5,493 nucleotides of DNA, from the NCBI GenBank assembly GCA_005777205.1, contig SXNB01000087.1:1-5493 (forward strand). Direction: 5' to 3'. Below, piece by piece: positions 1 to 4,457 of the stretch (positions are counted from its first letter, which is position 1; every line of letters starts with the position of its first letter). Under the pieces are notes generated by a model. That model ran no database searches. It was not told the DNA's origin and saw nothing but the letters and a program-made list of their open reading frames with translations. The DNA is from Burkholderiales bacterium. GTDB lineage: Bacteria > Pseudomonadota > Gammaproteobacteria > Burkholderiales > SG8-39. The position numbers and the translations under genes were made by a program.

Positions 1-61
1 CCACCTCGCCAGCGGCGATCTGGCTGATCAGGAGGTCGGGGAGAATCTGGATCCCGCTCAT
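1..61 (-). CDS. mutL: DNA mismatch repair protein MutL, N-terminal fragment (runs off the window)
   Basis: Reading the minus strand from the ATG at 61-59 gives about 20 residues that include ILPDLLISQIAAGEV. This matches the start of MutL, where a short lead-in is followed by the QIAAGEV segment of the GHKL ATPase. That segment begins the ATP-binding site, and its Glu is the conserved catalytic-base region. In the family, MutL couples MutS mismatch recognition to downstream nicking and excision. Only the first residues are present and the rest lies left of the window. The ATG overlaps the stop codon of the upstream deacylase gene as ATGA (TGA at 60-58), so translational coupling is likely. 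The only Shine-Dalgarno-like sequence (GAGG) lies about 14 nt upstream, too far to be ideal. In E. coli mutL follows amiB. Here two extra genes intervene. Confidence 0.9.
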   Translation of the reverse strand, partial: MSGIQILPDLLISQIAAGEV

Positions 62-543
62 TCGGCGAGATCAACCTCGGCGCCGCCGGTGATGCGAACC
101 AGGTCGGTGTAGGTCAGCTTGAATACGGTGCTCGGATGCCCCGCAGCAGCCCAGATCTCGGCGTGCACGGCGAGGCTGCGTTCCACGTAGCGCCTAAGGT
201 CGCCAAGGTGGCCCGCGGGCGCGACCCCGCCTATGGCGAAGCCGGTGTGGTGGCGCACGAAGTCCGCATCCGCCTTGCCGATGGGCTCGCCCACCAGCGT
301 GGCGAGCTTCGCGGTGCTGACGCGCTTCGCGCCGGAGGACATCACCAGCACCGCGCCGTCGCTCGCCTGGGCGCGGAACACCAGCGAATTGGCAATCTGC
401 GCCGGCTCGCAACCGAGGAACTGCGCCGCGGCGAGCGCGGTGCGAGCCGCGCCCGGCAACTCGACGATGTCCGGCGCCAGGCCGGCGGCGCAGAGCGCCG
501 TGCGAACCCGTTCCACGCTCGGATTGGAGAGGACTGCGGACAT
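58..543 (-). CDS. YbaK/EbsC-family aminoacyl-tRNA deacylase (prolyl-tRNA synthetase-associated domain protein)
   Basis: This 161-residue protein is a single YbaK/aaRS-associated domain, the usual length for a free-standing family member. Visible blocks are TALAAAQFLGC (35-45), IANSLVFRA (50-58), VLVMSSGAKRVS (65-76), GFAIGGVAPAGH (101-112) and GHPSTVFKLTYTDLVRITGG (135-154). Relatives hydrolyse mischarged tRNAs such as Cys-tRNA(Pro) or Ala-tRNA(Pro) in trans. Canonical YbaK has an essential Lys in the 'IvKtLvf' block, and here the matching residue is Asn52. That occurs in a recognisable 'IANSLVFR' subfamily of unclear substrate, so I do not name a specific tRNA substrate. The start is the ATG at 543-541. 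It has no Shine-Dalgarno sequence but a perfect TATAAT ends 6 nt before it, suggesting a leaderless mRNA. The stop overlaps the mutL start. The reading frame stays open upstream to 948, but that part is antisense to dedA and does not resemble a protein family. Confidence 0.92.
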   Translation of the reverse strand: MSAVLSNPSVERVRTALCAAGLAPDIVELPGAARTALAAAQFLGCEPAQIANSLVFRAQASDGAVLVMSSGAKRVSTAKLATLVGEPIGKADADFVRHHTGFAIGGVAPAGHLGDLRRYVERSLAVHAEIWAAAGHPSTVFKLTYTDLVRITGGAEVDLAE

Positions 544-549
544 GGCGAG

Positions 550-555
550 ATTATA
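550..555 (-). promoter_or_regulatory. Perfect -10 box (TATAAT) of a probable leaderless promoter for the ybaK-like gene
   Basis: Minus-strand TATAAT occupies 555-550. Transcription normally starts about 7 nt after a -10 box, and here that is position 543, the A of the start ATG. There is no ribosome binding site between the box and the ATG. No good -35 element is visible: the nearest TTG-containing hexamer, TTGTAC at 574-569, is only 13 bp away. The hexamer and spacing are seen directly; leaderless transcription is inferred. Confidence 0.5.
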
Positions 556-571
556 TCGGGGTGCCCCGGTA
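554..571. promoter_or_regulatory. Operator-like dyad centred between two divergent start codons
   Basis: CGGGG (557-561) and CCCCG (564-568) form a perfect inverted repeat around TG. Pairs 555/570 and 554/571 extend the symmetry with one T-G mismatch at 556/569. The centre (562.5) lies 19.5 bp from the A of one ATG (543) and 20.5 bp from the A of the other (583). The dyad fills the space between the two -10-like boxes, so a protein bound here could control both promoters. With such a short loop a cruciform or RNA hairpin is unlikely. The role is inferred. Confidence 0.35.
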
Positions 572-575
572 CAAT
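570..575 (+). promoter_or_regulatory. -10-like box (TACAAT) of a probable leaderless promoter for dedA
   Basis: TACAAT, five of six consensus bases, lies with exactly 7 nt between it and the ATG at 583. The expected transcription start therefore falls on or next to the start codon. No Shine-Dalgarno sequence fits in the 7 nt CCGCGCG. No convincing -35 hexamer is visible at 16-18 bp upstream. It mirrors the arrangement on the opposite strand. Confidence 0.42.
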
Positions 576-582
576 CCGCGCG

Positions 583-1230
583 ATGGAGCACCTTGCCACG
601 CTGTTCGACCTCGCCGTCAACCTGGACAAGCACCTGGCCTCGTTCGTCGCCGAGCACGGCGTCTGGGTCTACGTGCTGCTGTTCGTGATTGTGTTCACCG
701 AGACCGGCCTGGTGATCTGGCCGTTCCTGCCCGGGGATTCGCTGCTGTTCGTCGTCGGCGCGCTGGCCGCGGCCGGCAACATGGACATCTGGCTGGTGAT
801 GGGCGTGCTGATCGCCGCCGCGCTCACCGGGGACAACGTCAACTATTTCATCGGCCGCTGGGCGGGCCCGCGCGTTTTCCACTACGAACAGTCGCGCTGG
901 TTCAACCCGGCCTACCTCGCCCGCGCGCACGCCTTCTACGAGCGCCACGGCGGCAAGACCATCATCCTGGCGCGATTCATCCCGATCGTGCGCACCTACG
1001 TGCCCTTCGTCGCCGGCGTGGGCAGCATGCCCTTCGCGCGCTACATCGGCTTTTGCGTCGCCGGCGCGTTGATCTGGGTGGTGTCGCTGTGCAGCCTGGG
1101 CTACTTCTTCGGCAATATCCCGGTGGTGAAGGGCAACCTCACCATCGTGATCCTCGCCATCGTGCTGCTGTCGATTTCGCCCGGGCTGTACGCCTGGTTG
1201 AAGTCGCGCTCAGTTCAGCGCGATCGGTGA
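583..1230 (+). CDS. DedA-family inner membrane protein (SNARE-associated/VTT domain)
   Basis: This 215-residue polytopic membrane protein has the usual DedA length. Hydrophobic stretches lie at about 27-46, 54-64, 69-83, 140-170 and 185-207. Family hallmarks are an acidic residue in FTETGLVIWPFLPGDS (E40 and D52, aligning with the essential E39 and D51 of E. coli YqjA), GDNVNYFIGRWAG (83-95), and the ARFIPIVRTYVPFVAG block (130-145), where R131 and R137 match YqjA's essential arginines. DedA proteins support envelope homeostasis, proton-motive-force-dependent drug and alkali tolerance, and in some cases undecaprenyl-phosphate or phospholipid translocation. The ATG at 583 fits the N-terminus of YqjA-type homologues. 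The reading frame extends upstream to 136, but that part is antisense to the ybaK-like gene. The 3' end overlaps the converging amidase gene by 21 bp (1210-1230), so there is no room for a terminator between them. Which DedA subgroup it belongs to cannot be decided here. Confidence 0.94.
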   Translation: MEHLATLFDLAVNLDKHLASFVAEHGVWVYVLLFVIVFTETGLVIWPFLPGDSLLFVVGALAAAGNMDIWLVMGVLIAAALTGDNVNYFIGRWAGPRVFHYEQSRWFNPAYLARAHAFYERHGGKTIILARFIPIVRTYVPFVAGVGSMPFARYIGFCVAGALIWVVSLCSLGYFFGNIPVVKGNLTIVILAIVLLSISPGLYAWLKSRSVQRDR

Positions 1231-2604
1231 GTGCGGCCGGGGCGGATACTTCGCTAGATAGCGTTTGATACCGGCCAGAATGGCGCGCGCCATTTTCTCC
1301 TGGTAGGCCTCGTCATTGAGCCGCTTTTCCTCCTCTGGATTGGAGATGAATGCGGTTTCCACCAGGATTGAGGGCACGTCGGGCGATTTCAGCACCGCGA
1401 AGCTCGCCTGCTCGACGCGGGGCTTGTGCAGGGTGTTGATCTGGCCCAGTTCCCCCAGCACCGCGTGGCCCAGTTTCAGGCTGTGGTCGATGGTCGCGGT
1501 CTGTGATAGGTCGAGCAGGGTCTGCGCGAGAATACGGTCCTTGACGTCGAGGTTCACGCCGCCGACCAGGTCGGCTTCGTTTTCCTTGCGCGCGAGCCAT
1601 TTCGCCGCCTCGGAGGTGGCGCGCCGCTCCGAGAGCGCAAACACCGAGGAGCCGCGCGCGTGCGGCTTGAGGAAGGCGTCGGCGTGCACCGAGACAAAAA
1701 GGTCGGCGCGCACCTTGCGCGCCTTGTCGACGCGCGCCTGCAGCGCCAGCGAGTAGTCGCCGTCGCGTGTCAGCACCGCGCGCATGCCCGGTTCCTCGTC
1801 GATCATCGCCTTCAGGCGCCGGGAGATGGTGAGGGTGATGTCCTTCTCGCGCGAGCCCAGGCGCCCGAGCGCCCCTGGATCTTCGCCGCCGTGCCCGGGG
1901 TCGATGACGATGGTCGCCAGGCGCGCCACGCCCGGCCGGGGGTCGGGAGCGGCGGGTTTGTCGGCCGCCGCGGGGCTGGGCGGATCGCCCCTGCCGGCGG
2001 CCTGGATCAATGCCGCGAGCGGATCCGGCGCCACCACCGGGTAAAGGTCGAGGACCAGGCGGTGGCCGTAGCTTGCGATCGGCTTCAGCGTGAACACCTG
2101 CGGCTTCACTTCGGTCTTCAGGTCCAGGACGATGCGCAGCACGCCGGGGCGGTTGCGGCCCGCGCGCAGCTTGGCGATGTAGGGGTCGCCCGCGGCGACC
2201 TTGTCCTGCAGCTCGGCGAGTGCGGTGCCGAAATCCGCGCCCTCGATGTCCACCACCAGTCGCTCCGGGTCCTTGACGCCGAAGACGCTGAACTTCAGTT
2301 CGGTGTTCGATTCCAGCGTGACCCGCGTGTAGTCGCGCGCAGGCCAGATGCGGGTGGAGGTGATCTGGGCTTGCGCCAGCGCTTCCCCTGCGCCTAGGAC
2401 GAGCGCCAGCGCGATAGCGCAGCCGCGAGCCAGGCTTCGCCCTGCGGCGAGCGCGCCTCGAGCAGCGCCGCGCGCCCCGTCCCCTCGTAGCCGAGACGGA
2501 TCTTGAGGTCCGGAGGCGCGATCGCTTCCCCGGCCTTCTCCGGCCACTCCACCACGCAAACGGCCTCCGGCCCGAAATGCTCCTGGAAGCCTGAGTTCAG
2601 CCAT
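1210..2604 (-). CDS. amiC: N-acetylmuramoyl-L-alanine amidase, AmiC type (AMIN + Amidase_3), start uncertain
   Basis: This is a periplasmic zinc amidase that cleaves the bond between MurNAc and the stem peptide during daughter-cell separation. Numbering is from the ATG at 2604. A signal peptide core lies at about 62-73, with a likely cleavage site after EALA (A77). An AMIN domain spans about 80-190 and a Pro/Ala-rich linker 191-228. The Amidase_3 domain spans about 231-452, with zinc ligands H238 (DPGHGG), E253 and H307 (SVHADA) and the catalytic E416 (LVETAFISNP). There is no C-terminal LysM, so it resembles AmiC more than E. coli AmiB. In E. coli AmiC is activated by NlpD; no partner is visible here. 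The start is a problem: ATG 2604, TTG 2559 (GGAGG 4 nt upstream) and GTG 2547 all place 40-60 low-complexity residues before the signal peptide and read through tsaE. CTG 2433, with AGGG 6 nt upstream, would give a normal 20-residue signal peptide. The gene follows and overlaps tsaE, so it is probably cotranscribed. Function is secure; the 5' end is not. Confidence 0.93.
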   Translation of the reverse strand: MAELRLPGAFRAGGRLRGGVAGEGRGSDRASGPQDPSRLRGDGARGAARGALAAGRSLARGCAIALALVLGAGEALAQAQITSTRIWPARDYTRVTLESNTELKFSVFGVKDPERLVVDIEGADFGTALAELQDKVAAGDPYIAKLRAGRNRPGVLRIVLDLKTEVKPQVFTLKPIASYGHRLVLDLYPVVAPDPLAALIQAAGRGDPPSPAAADKPAAPDPRPGVARLATIVIDPGHGGEDPGALGRLGSREKDITLTISRRLKAMIDEEPGMRAVLTRDGDYSLALQARVDKARKVRADLFVSVHADAFLKPHARGSSVFALSERRATSEAAKWLARKENEADLVGGVNLDVKDRILAQTLLDLSQTATIDHSLKLGHAVLGELGQINTLHKPRVEQASFAVLKSPDVPSILVETAFISNPEEEKRLNDEAYQEKMARAILAGIKRYLAKYPPRPHSPIALN

Positions 2605-2867
2605 TCAGACTTATCCTTGAAACGATAAAAATCAAAGTGATACAAGTATAATCTCGAAAGATTATAAGGTTCAACCAGCGTGTAGGTCGGACTCTTGACC
2701 CGTCCCCGGTAGCCCAGCGCCCCCAGCAGGCCCCGGACGAGGGTGGTTTTGCCGGCCCCGAGCTCCCCGATCAGGTGGAGAACCAGGCCATTGCGTGCCC
2801 CCTGGGCCAGCGCGGCGCCCAATCGCAGCGTGGCGGCTTCGTCAGGCAACTTAAGATGCTCCCCCAT
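2394..2867 (-). CDS. tsaE: tRNA N6-threonylcarbamoyladenosine biosynthesis ATPase TsaE
   Basis: This cytoplasmic ATPase (157 residues, normal length) works with TsaB and TsaD to transfer threonylcarbamoyl to A37 of tRNAs that read ANN codons. The Walker A is GELGAGKTT (34-42). The family blocks VKSPTYTLVEPY (57-68), HFDFYRF (77-83) and VVEWPE (105-110) follow in order. The start at ATG 2867-2865 is the first possible one, because an in-frame TAG lies two codons upstream. The family N-terminus (LPDEAATLRLG) fits. That ATG has no Shine-Dalgarno sequence. A TTG at codon 6 has GGGGGAG 9 nt upstream and would also give an acceptable protein, so the start is open. The ATG overlaps the ATG of divergent queG by two bases. 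Codons 69-89 are strikingly AT-rich. The 3' end overlaps the amidase frame. In E. coli tsaE is preceded by nnr, which is absent here. Confidence 0.95.
   Translation of the reverse strand: MGEHLKLPDEAATLRLGAALAQGARNGLVLHLIGELGAGKTTLVRGLLGALGYRGRVKSPTYTLVEPYNLSRLYLYHFDFYRFKDKSEWLNSGFQEHFGPEAVCVVEWPEKAGEAIAPPDLKIRLGYEGTGRAALLEARSPQGEAWLAAALSRWRSS
2647..2666. repeat. Perfect 8-bp inverted repeat with CGAA loop inside tsaE, in an AT-rich island
   Basis: TATAATCT (2647-2654), CGAA, and AGATTATA (2659-2666) form a perfect hairpin-capable palindrome. It places a TATAAT hexamer on both strands. The surrounding 2605-2670 is far more AT-rich than the rest of the window. The plus-strand TATAAT lies 213 bp upstream of the queG start and the minus-strand one upstream of the amidase, so either could be an intragenic promoter. 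No well-spaced -35 is present: TTGAAA at 2617-2622 is 24 bp from the plus-strand box. The symmetry is seen directly; the function is unknown. Confidence 0.5.
2852..2857 (+). promoter_or_regulatory. Weak TANNNT-type -10 candidate just upstream of queG
   Basis: TAAGAT ends 8 nt before the queG ATG, and there is no ribosome binding site in the CCCCC-containing gap. The spacing matches the two clearer leaderless-type starts at 543 and 583. Only four of six consensus bases match and no -35 is visible, so this is a low-confidence call. The site lies within the first codons of tsaE on the other strand. Confidence 0.22.
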
Positions 2868-3918
2868 GGACTATGCGGCACTCGCGGCGCGGATCAGGGA
2901 GTGGGGGGCCGAACTGGGGTTCCAGGGGGTGGGCATCTCGGACGCGGACCTCTCTGCGGCCGAGGGCCGTCTCGCCGAATGGCTCGAGCTGGGCTGGCAC
3001 GGCGAGATGGATTATATGGCGCGGCACGGTTCGCTTCGCGCGCGGCCGGCCGTGCTCTTGCCCGGAACGCTGCGCGTCATTTCCTGCCGCATGGACTACG
3101 CCGCGGCGCTCGAAAACGAGTGGCCCGCGCTCGCGGACGGCAACCGCGCCTATGTCGCCCGCTACGCGCGCGGACGCGACTACCACAAGGTAATCCGGGC
3201 GAAGCTGCAGAAGCTCTGCGACCGCATCGAGGCTGAAACCGGGCCCTTCGGCCACCGCGTGCTGTGCGATTCGGCGCCGGCCATGGAGGTCGAGCTGGCG
3301 GCGAAGGCGGGCACCGGCTGGCGCGGCAAGCACACGCTGCTGCTGTCGCGCGACTCCGGGTCGTGGTTCGTCCTCGGCGAGATCTACATCAGCCTGCCGC
3401 TGCCGGCGGATGCGCCGGCGGGCGAGCACTGCGGCAGTTGCCGCAAATGCATCGACGTTTGCCCGACGCAGGCGATCGTGGGCCCGTACCGGCTGGACGC
3501 CCGGCGCTGCATTTCCTACCTCACCATCGAGCACAAGAGCGCCATCCCAGAGGAATTGAGGCCGCTGATCGGCAACCGCGTTTACGGATGCGACGACTGC
3601 CAGCTGGCGTGCCCTTGGAACCACTTCGCGCGGCCGACGGCGGAGCCGGATTTCCAGGTACGCAACGGCCTGGATCGCGCCACGCTGGTGGAGCTGTTCG
3701 CCTGGAGCGAGTCCGAGTTTGACGAGCGCCTGCGCGGCTCGCCCATCCGGCGCATCGGCCATGAGCGCTGGCTGCGCAATCTCGCGGTGGGGCTAGGCAA
3801 CGCGCCGAGTTCCGACGCGGTCGTCGCGGCCCTGCACGCTCGAATGGACCACCCTTCCGCGTTGGTCAGGGAGCACGTGCAATGGGCGTTATTGCGACAT
3901 AAGCGAGTGGCGGCCTGA
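2866..3918 (+). CDS. queG: Epoxyqueuosine reductase QueG
   Basis: QueG carries out the last step of queuosine synthesis. It reduces epoxyqueuosine to queuosine at the wobble base of GUN-anticodon tRNAs, using cobalamin and two [4Fe-4S] clusters in the cytoplasm. The 350-residue protein aligns along its whole length with E. coli QueG (379 residues, longer C-terminal tail). Conserved blocks are WHGEMDYMARHGSLRARP (44-61), YARGRDYHK (100-108) and CDSAPAMEVELAAKAGTGW (134-152), with D135 the likely proton donor. The ferredoxin-like cysteines are C189, C192, C195 and C199, then C215, C242, C245 and C249. The C-terminal HEAT-like region includes RRIGHERWLRNLAVGLGNAP (295-314). The start at ATG 2866 matches the family N-terminus. 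It has no Shine-Dalgarno sequence and shares two bases with the tsaE start on the other strand. TAAGAT at 2852-2857 lies 8 nt upstream. The stop codon coincides with the left edge of an IS relic, so the native C-terminus may have been altered. Confidence 0.97.
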   Translation: MDYAALAARIREWGAELGFQGVGISDADLSAAEGRLAEWLELGWHGEMDYMARHGSLRARPAVLLPGTLRVISCRMDYAAALENEWPALADGNRAYVARYARGRDYHKVIRAKLQKLCDRIEAETGPFGHRVLCDSAPAMEVELAAKAGTGWRGKHTLLLSRDSGSWFVLGEIYISLPLPADAPAGEHCGSCRKCIDVCPTQAIVGPYRLDARRCISYLTIEHKSAIPEELRPLIGNRVYGCDDCQLACPWNHFARPTAEPDFQVRNGLDRATLVELFAWSESEFDERLRGSPIRRIGHERWLRNLAVGLGNAPSSDAVVAALHARMDHPSALVREHVQWALLRHKRVAA

Positions 3919-3954
3919 CCGGCTGCTCCCCGGGTTCGAGTCCCTCGAGCCGGT
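3918..3954 (+). repeat. Inverted repeat directly after queG, weak terminator candidate
   Basis: ACCGGCT (3918-3924) and AGCCGGT (3948-3954) are perfect 7-bp complements around a 23-nt loop. Inside it GGG/CCC flank TTCGAGT (3932-3944), which resembles a tRNA T-arm. A nested hairpin here could help end queG transcription, but there is no T-tract, so an intrinsic terminator is not well supported. It may simply be part of the IS end. Confidence 0.3.
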
Positions 3955-4233
3955 GTGACGGACAAGAGCTACTACCGCTGGCGGCGGGAATACGGTGGCC
4001 AATTCCGTGACCAGTTCCTGAATAGTGAATTGTTCTACAGCCTGAATGAAGCAAGGATTCTGATCGAGCAGTGGCGCATTCACTACAACACCATTCGGTC
4101 CCATCAATCAATTGGCAGAAGGCCGCCGGCACCGGTGGCCTGGAGCGTCAATCCGGCCGCGGATGATGCGTTGCACCAAAGCCTATTCCACCCCCCCCCA
4201 TCCCAACACCCGAGGGGGTGCGCAACCGATTGA
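3955..4233 (+). pseudogene. IS3-family transposase remnant: OrfA fragment fused in frame to OrfB C-terminus
   Basis: The open frame from GTG 3955 (92 codons) begins TDKSYYRWRREYGG. This is the helix-turn-helix segment of IS3-family OrfA ('GVTeqtYYRWRkEYGG'). At residue 16 it switches without a frame change to QFRDQFLNSELFYSL and continues through IEQWRIHYNTIRSHQSIGRRPPAP, the end of the OrfB integrase domain. The DD and the downstream E of the DDE catalytic triad should lie between these blocks and are missing, as are the OrfA start, its leucine zipper and the programmed frameshift region. The product cannot transpose anything. The last 30 residues (after about codon 62) do not match a family, and that part is preceded and crossed by a C9 run at 4191-4199, which could have shifted the original stop. 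Other possible readings are a small nonautonomous derivative or simple decay. I favour decay. Confidence 0.8.
4191..4199 (+). repeat. C9 homopolymer run in the transposase remnant
   Basis: Nine consecutive cytosines are followed at once by a small hairpin, CACCC (4207-4211)/GGGTG (4216-4220). The run is prone to slippage or to sequencing error. It lies in the unconserved tail of the IS reading frame, so the exact end of that frame should not be trusted. Confidence 0.6.
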
Positions 4234-4280
4234 ACCTGCATTCGCCTTCCACCACACTGAATACTCTCACTCAAACTGAA

Positions 4281-4418
4281 TCAGGATTTAACGCAGGTCA
4301 CCTCGCCGTCGGTCCCTTGCAGCACCGATCCGAAGACGCGTAGTCGACCCATGCGATGGGCGGACGCGATCTCCAGGACGCGATCCTTGCGGTTTCTCAG
4401 GGCGACGGACGGCTGCAT
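4281..4418 (-). pseudogene. Truncated MNT-type nucleotidyltransferase (MntA-like antitoxin), cut off by the IS
   Basis: From the ATG at 4418-4416 the minus strand reads MQPSVALRNRKDRVLEIASA, then HRMGRLRVFGSVLQGTDGE. This matches the start of minimal nucleotidyltransferases ('MrPS.aL..hr..i..i...hr..nprVFGSvlrGeD.egSDLDlLVD'). The GS motif is at residues 30-31. Similarity ends at E39, and at position 4300 the sequence becomes the IS terminal repeat (TGACCTGC), adding about six foreign residues before TGA at 4283-4281. The Asp residues of the active site and the rest of the domain are gone. Intact MNT genes of this type usually sit beside a HEPN toxin gene; no HEPN gene remains here. The ATG is 39 bp downstream of the aceE stop on the same strand and has no clear ribosome binding site. 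Family assignment rests on only about 39 residues. Confidence 0.68.
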
Positions 4419-4457
4419 TGGCGGGATGATACTGCCGCTGTCAGGTCAGGTTCTTTG
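4419..4457. other. Short spacer between aceE and the truncated nucleotidyltransferase
   Basis: This 39-bp gap shows no terminator hairpin with a T-tract and no clear promoter. It contains CAGGTCA (4442-4448), the same heptamer that forms the IS right end at 4294-4300. That is short enough to be chance, but it is noted because it could mark another old IS edge. Confidence 0.3.

Larger units (their letters stand above)
3916..4300 (+). mobile_element. Decayed, internally deleted IS3-family insertion sequence
   Basis: The region encodes a fused remnant of IS3-family OrfA and OrfB. Its edges can be read as terminal repeats: left TGACCGGC (3916-3923) and right, read on the minus strand, TGACCTGC (4300-4293), seven of eight identical and starting with TG as IS3-family ends do. 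At about 385 bp it is far smaller than a complete IS3 element (about 1.2-1.5 kb). The flanks (GCC on the left, CCT on the right) show no 3-bp target duplication, so a deletion or recombination between copies is likely. The right end interrupts a nucleotidyltransferase gene exactly. The left boundary is less secure, because its TGA is also the queG stop codon. The 3' part (4234-4300) holds no gene. Confidence 0.65.

Noticed and set aside
136..582. Long plus-strand open frame upstream of dedA that would make a 364-residue protein
   Set aside because: It is antisense to the ybaK-like gene, has no family resemblance, and DedA proteins normally start where the ATG at 583 does.
1660..2397. Plus-strand open frame of 245 codons opposite the amidase
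   Set aside because: It is Arg/Ala/Gly-rich, shows no recognisable motif, and mirrors the codon bias of the conserved amidase on the other strand.
2851..3762. Minus-strand open frame of about 303 codons opposite queG
   Set aside because: It is a shadow of the well-conserved queG frame in GC-rich DNA, with no domain seen.
3925..3960. Possible tRNA gene
   Set aside because: Only a T-arm-like 13-mer is present. There is no D-arm, anticodon arm or acceptor stem, no CCA, and the T-stem pairs only three bases.
4362..4385. Direct repeat GGACGCGATC at 4362-4371 and 4376-4385
   Set aside because: It is only two copies, out of frame with each other, inside the truncated nucleotidyltransferase. It is most likely chance in GC-rich coding DNA.
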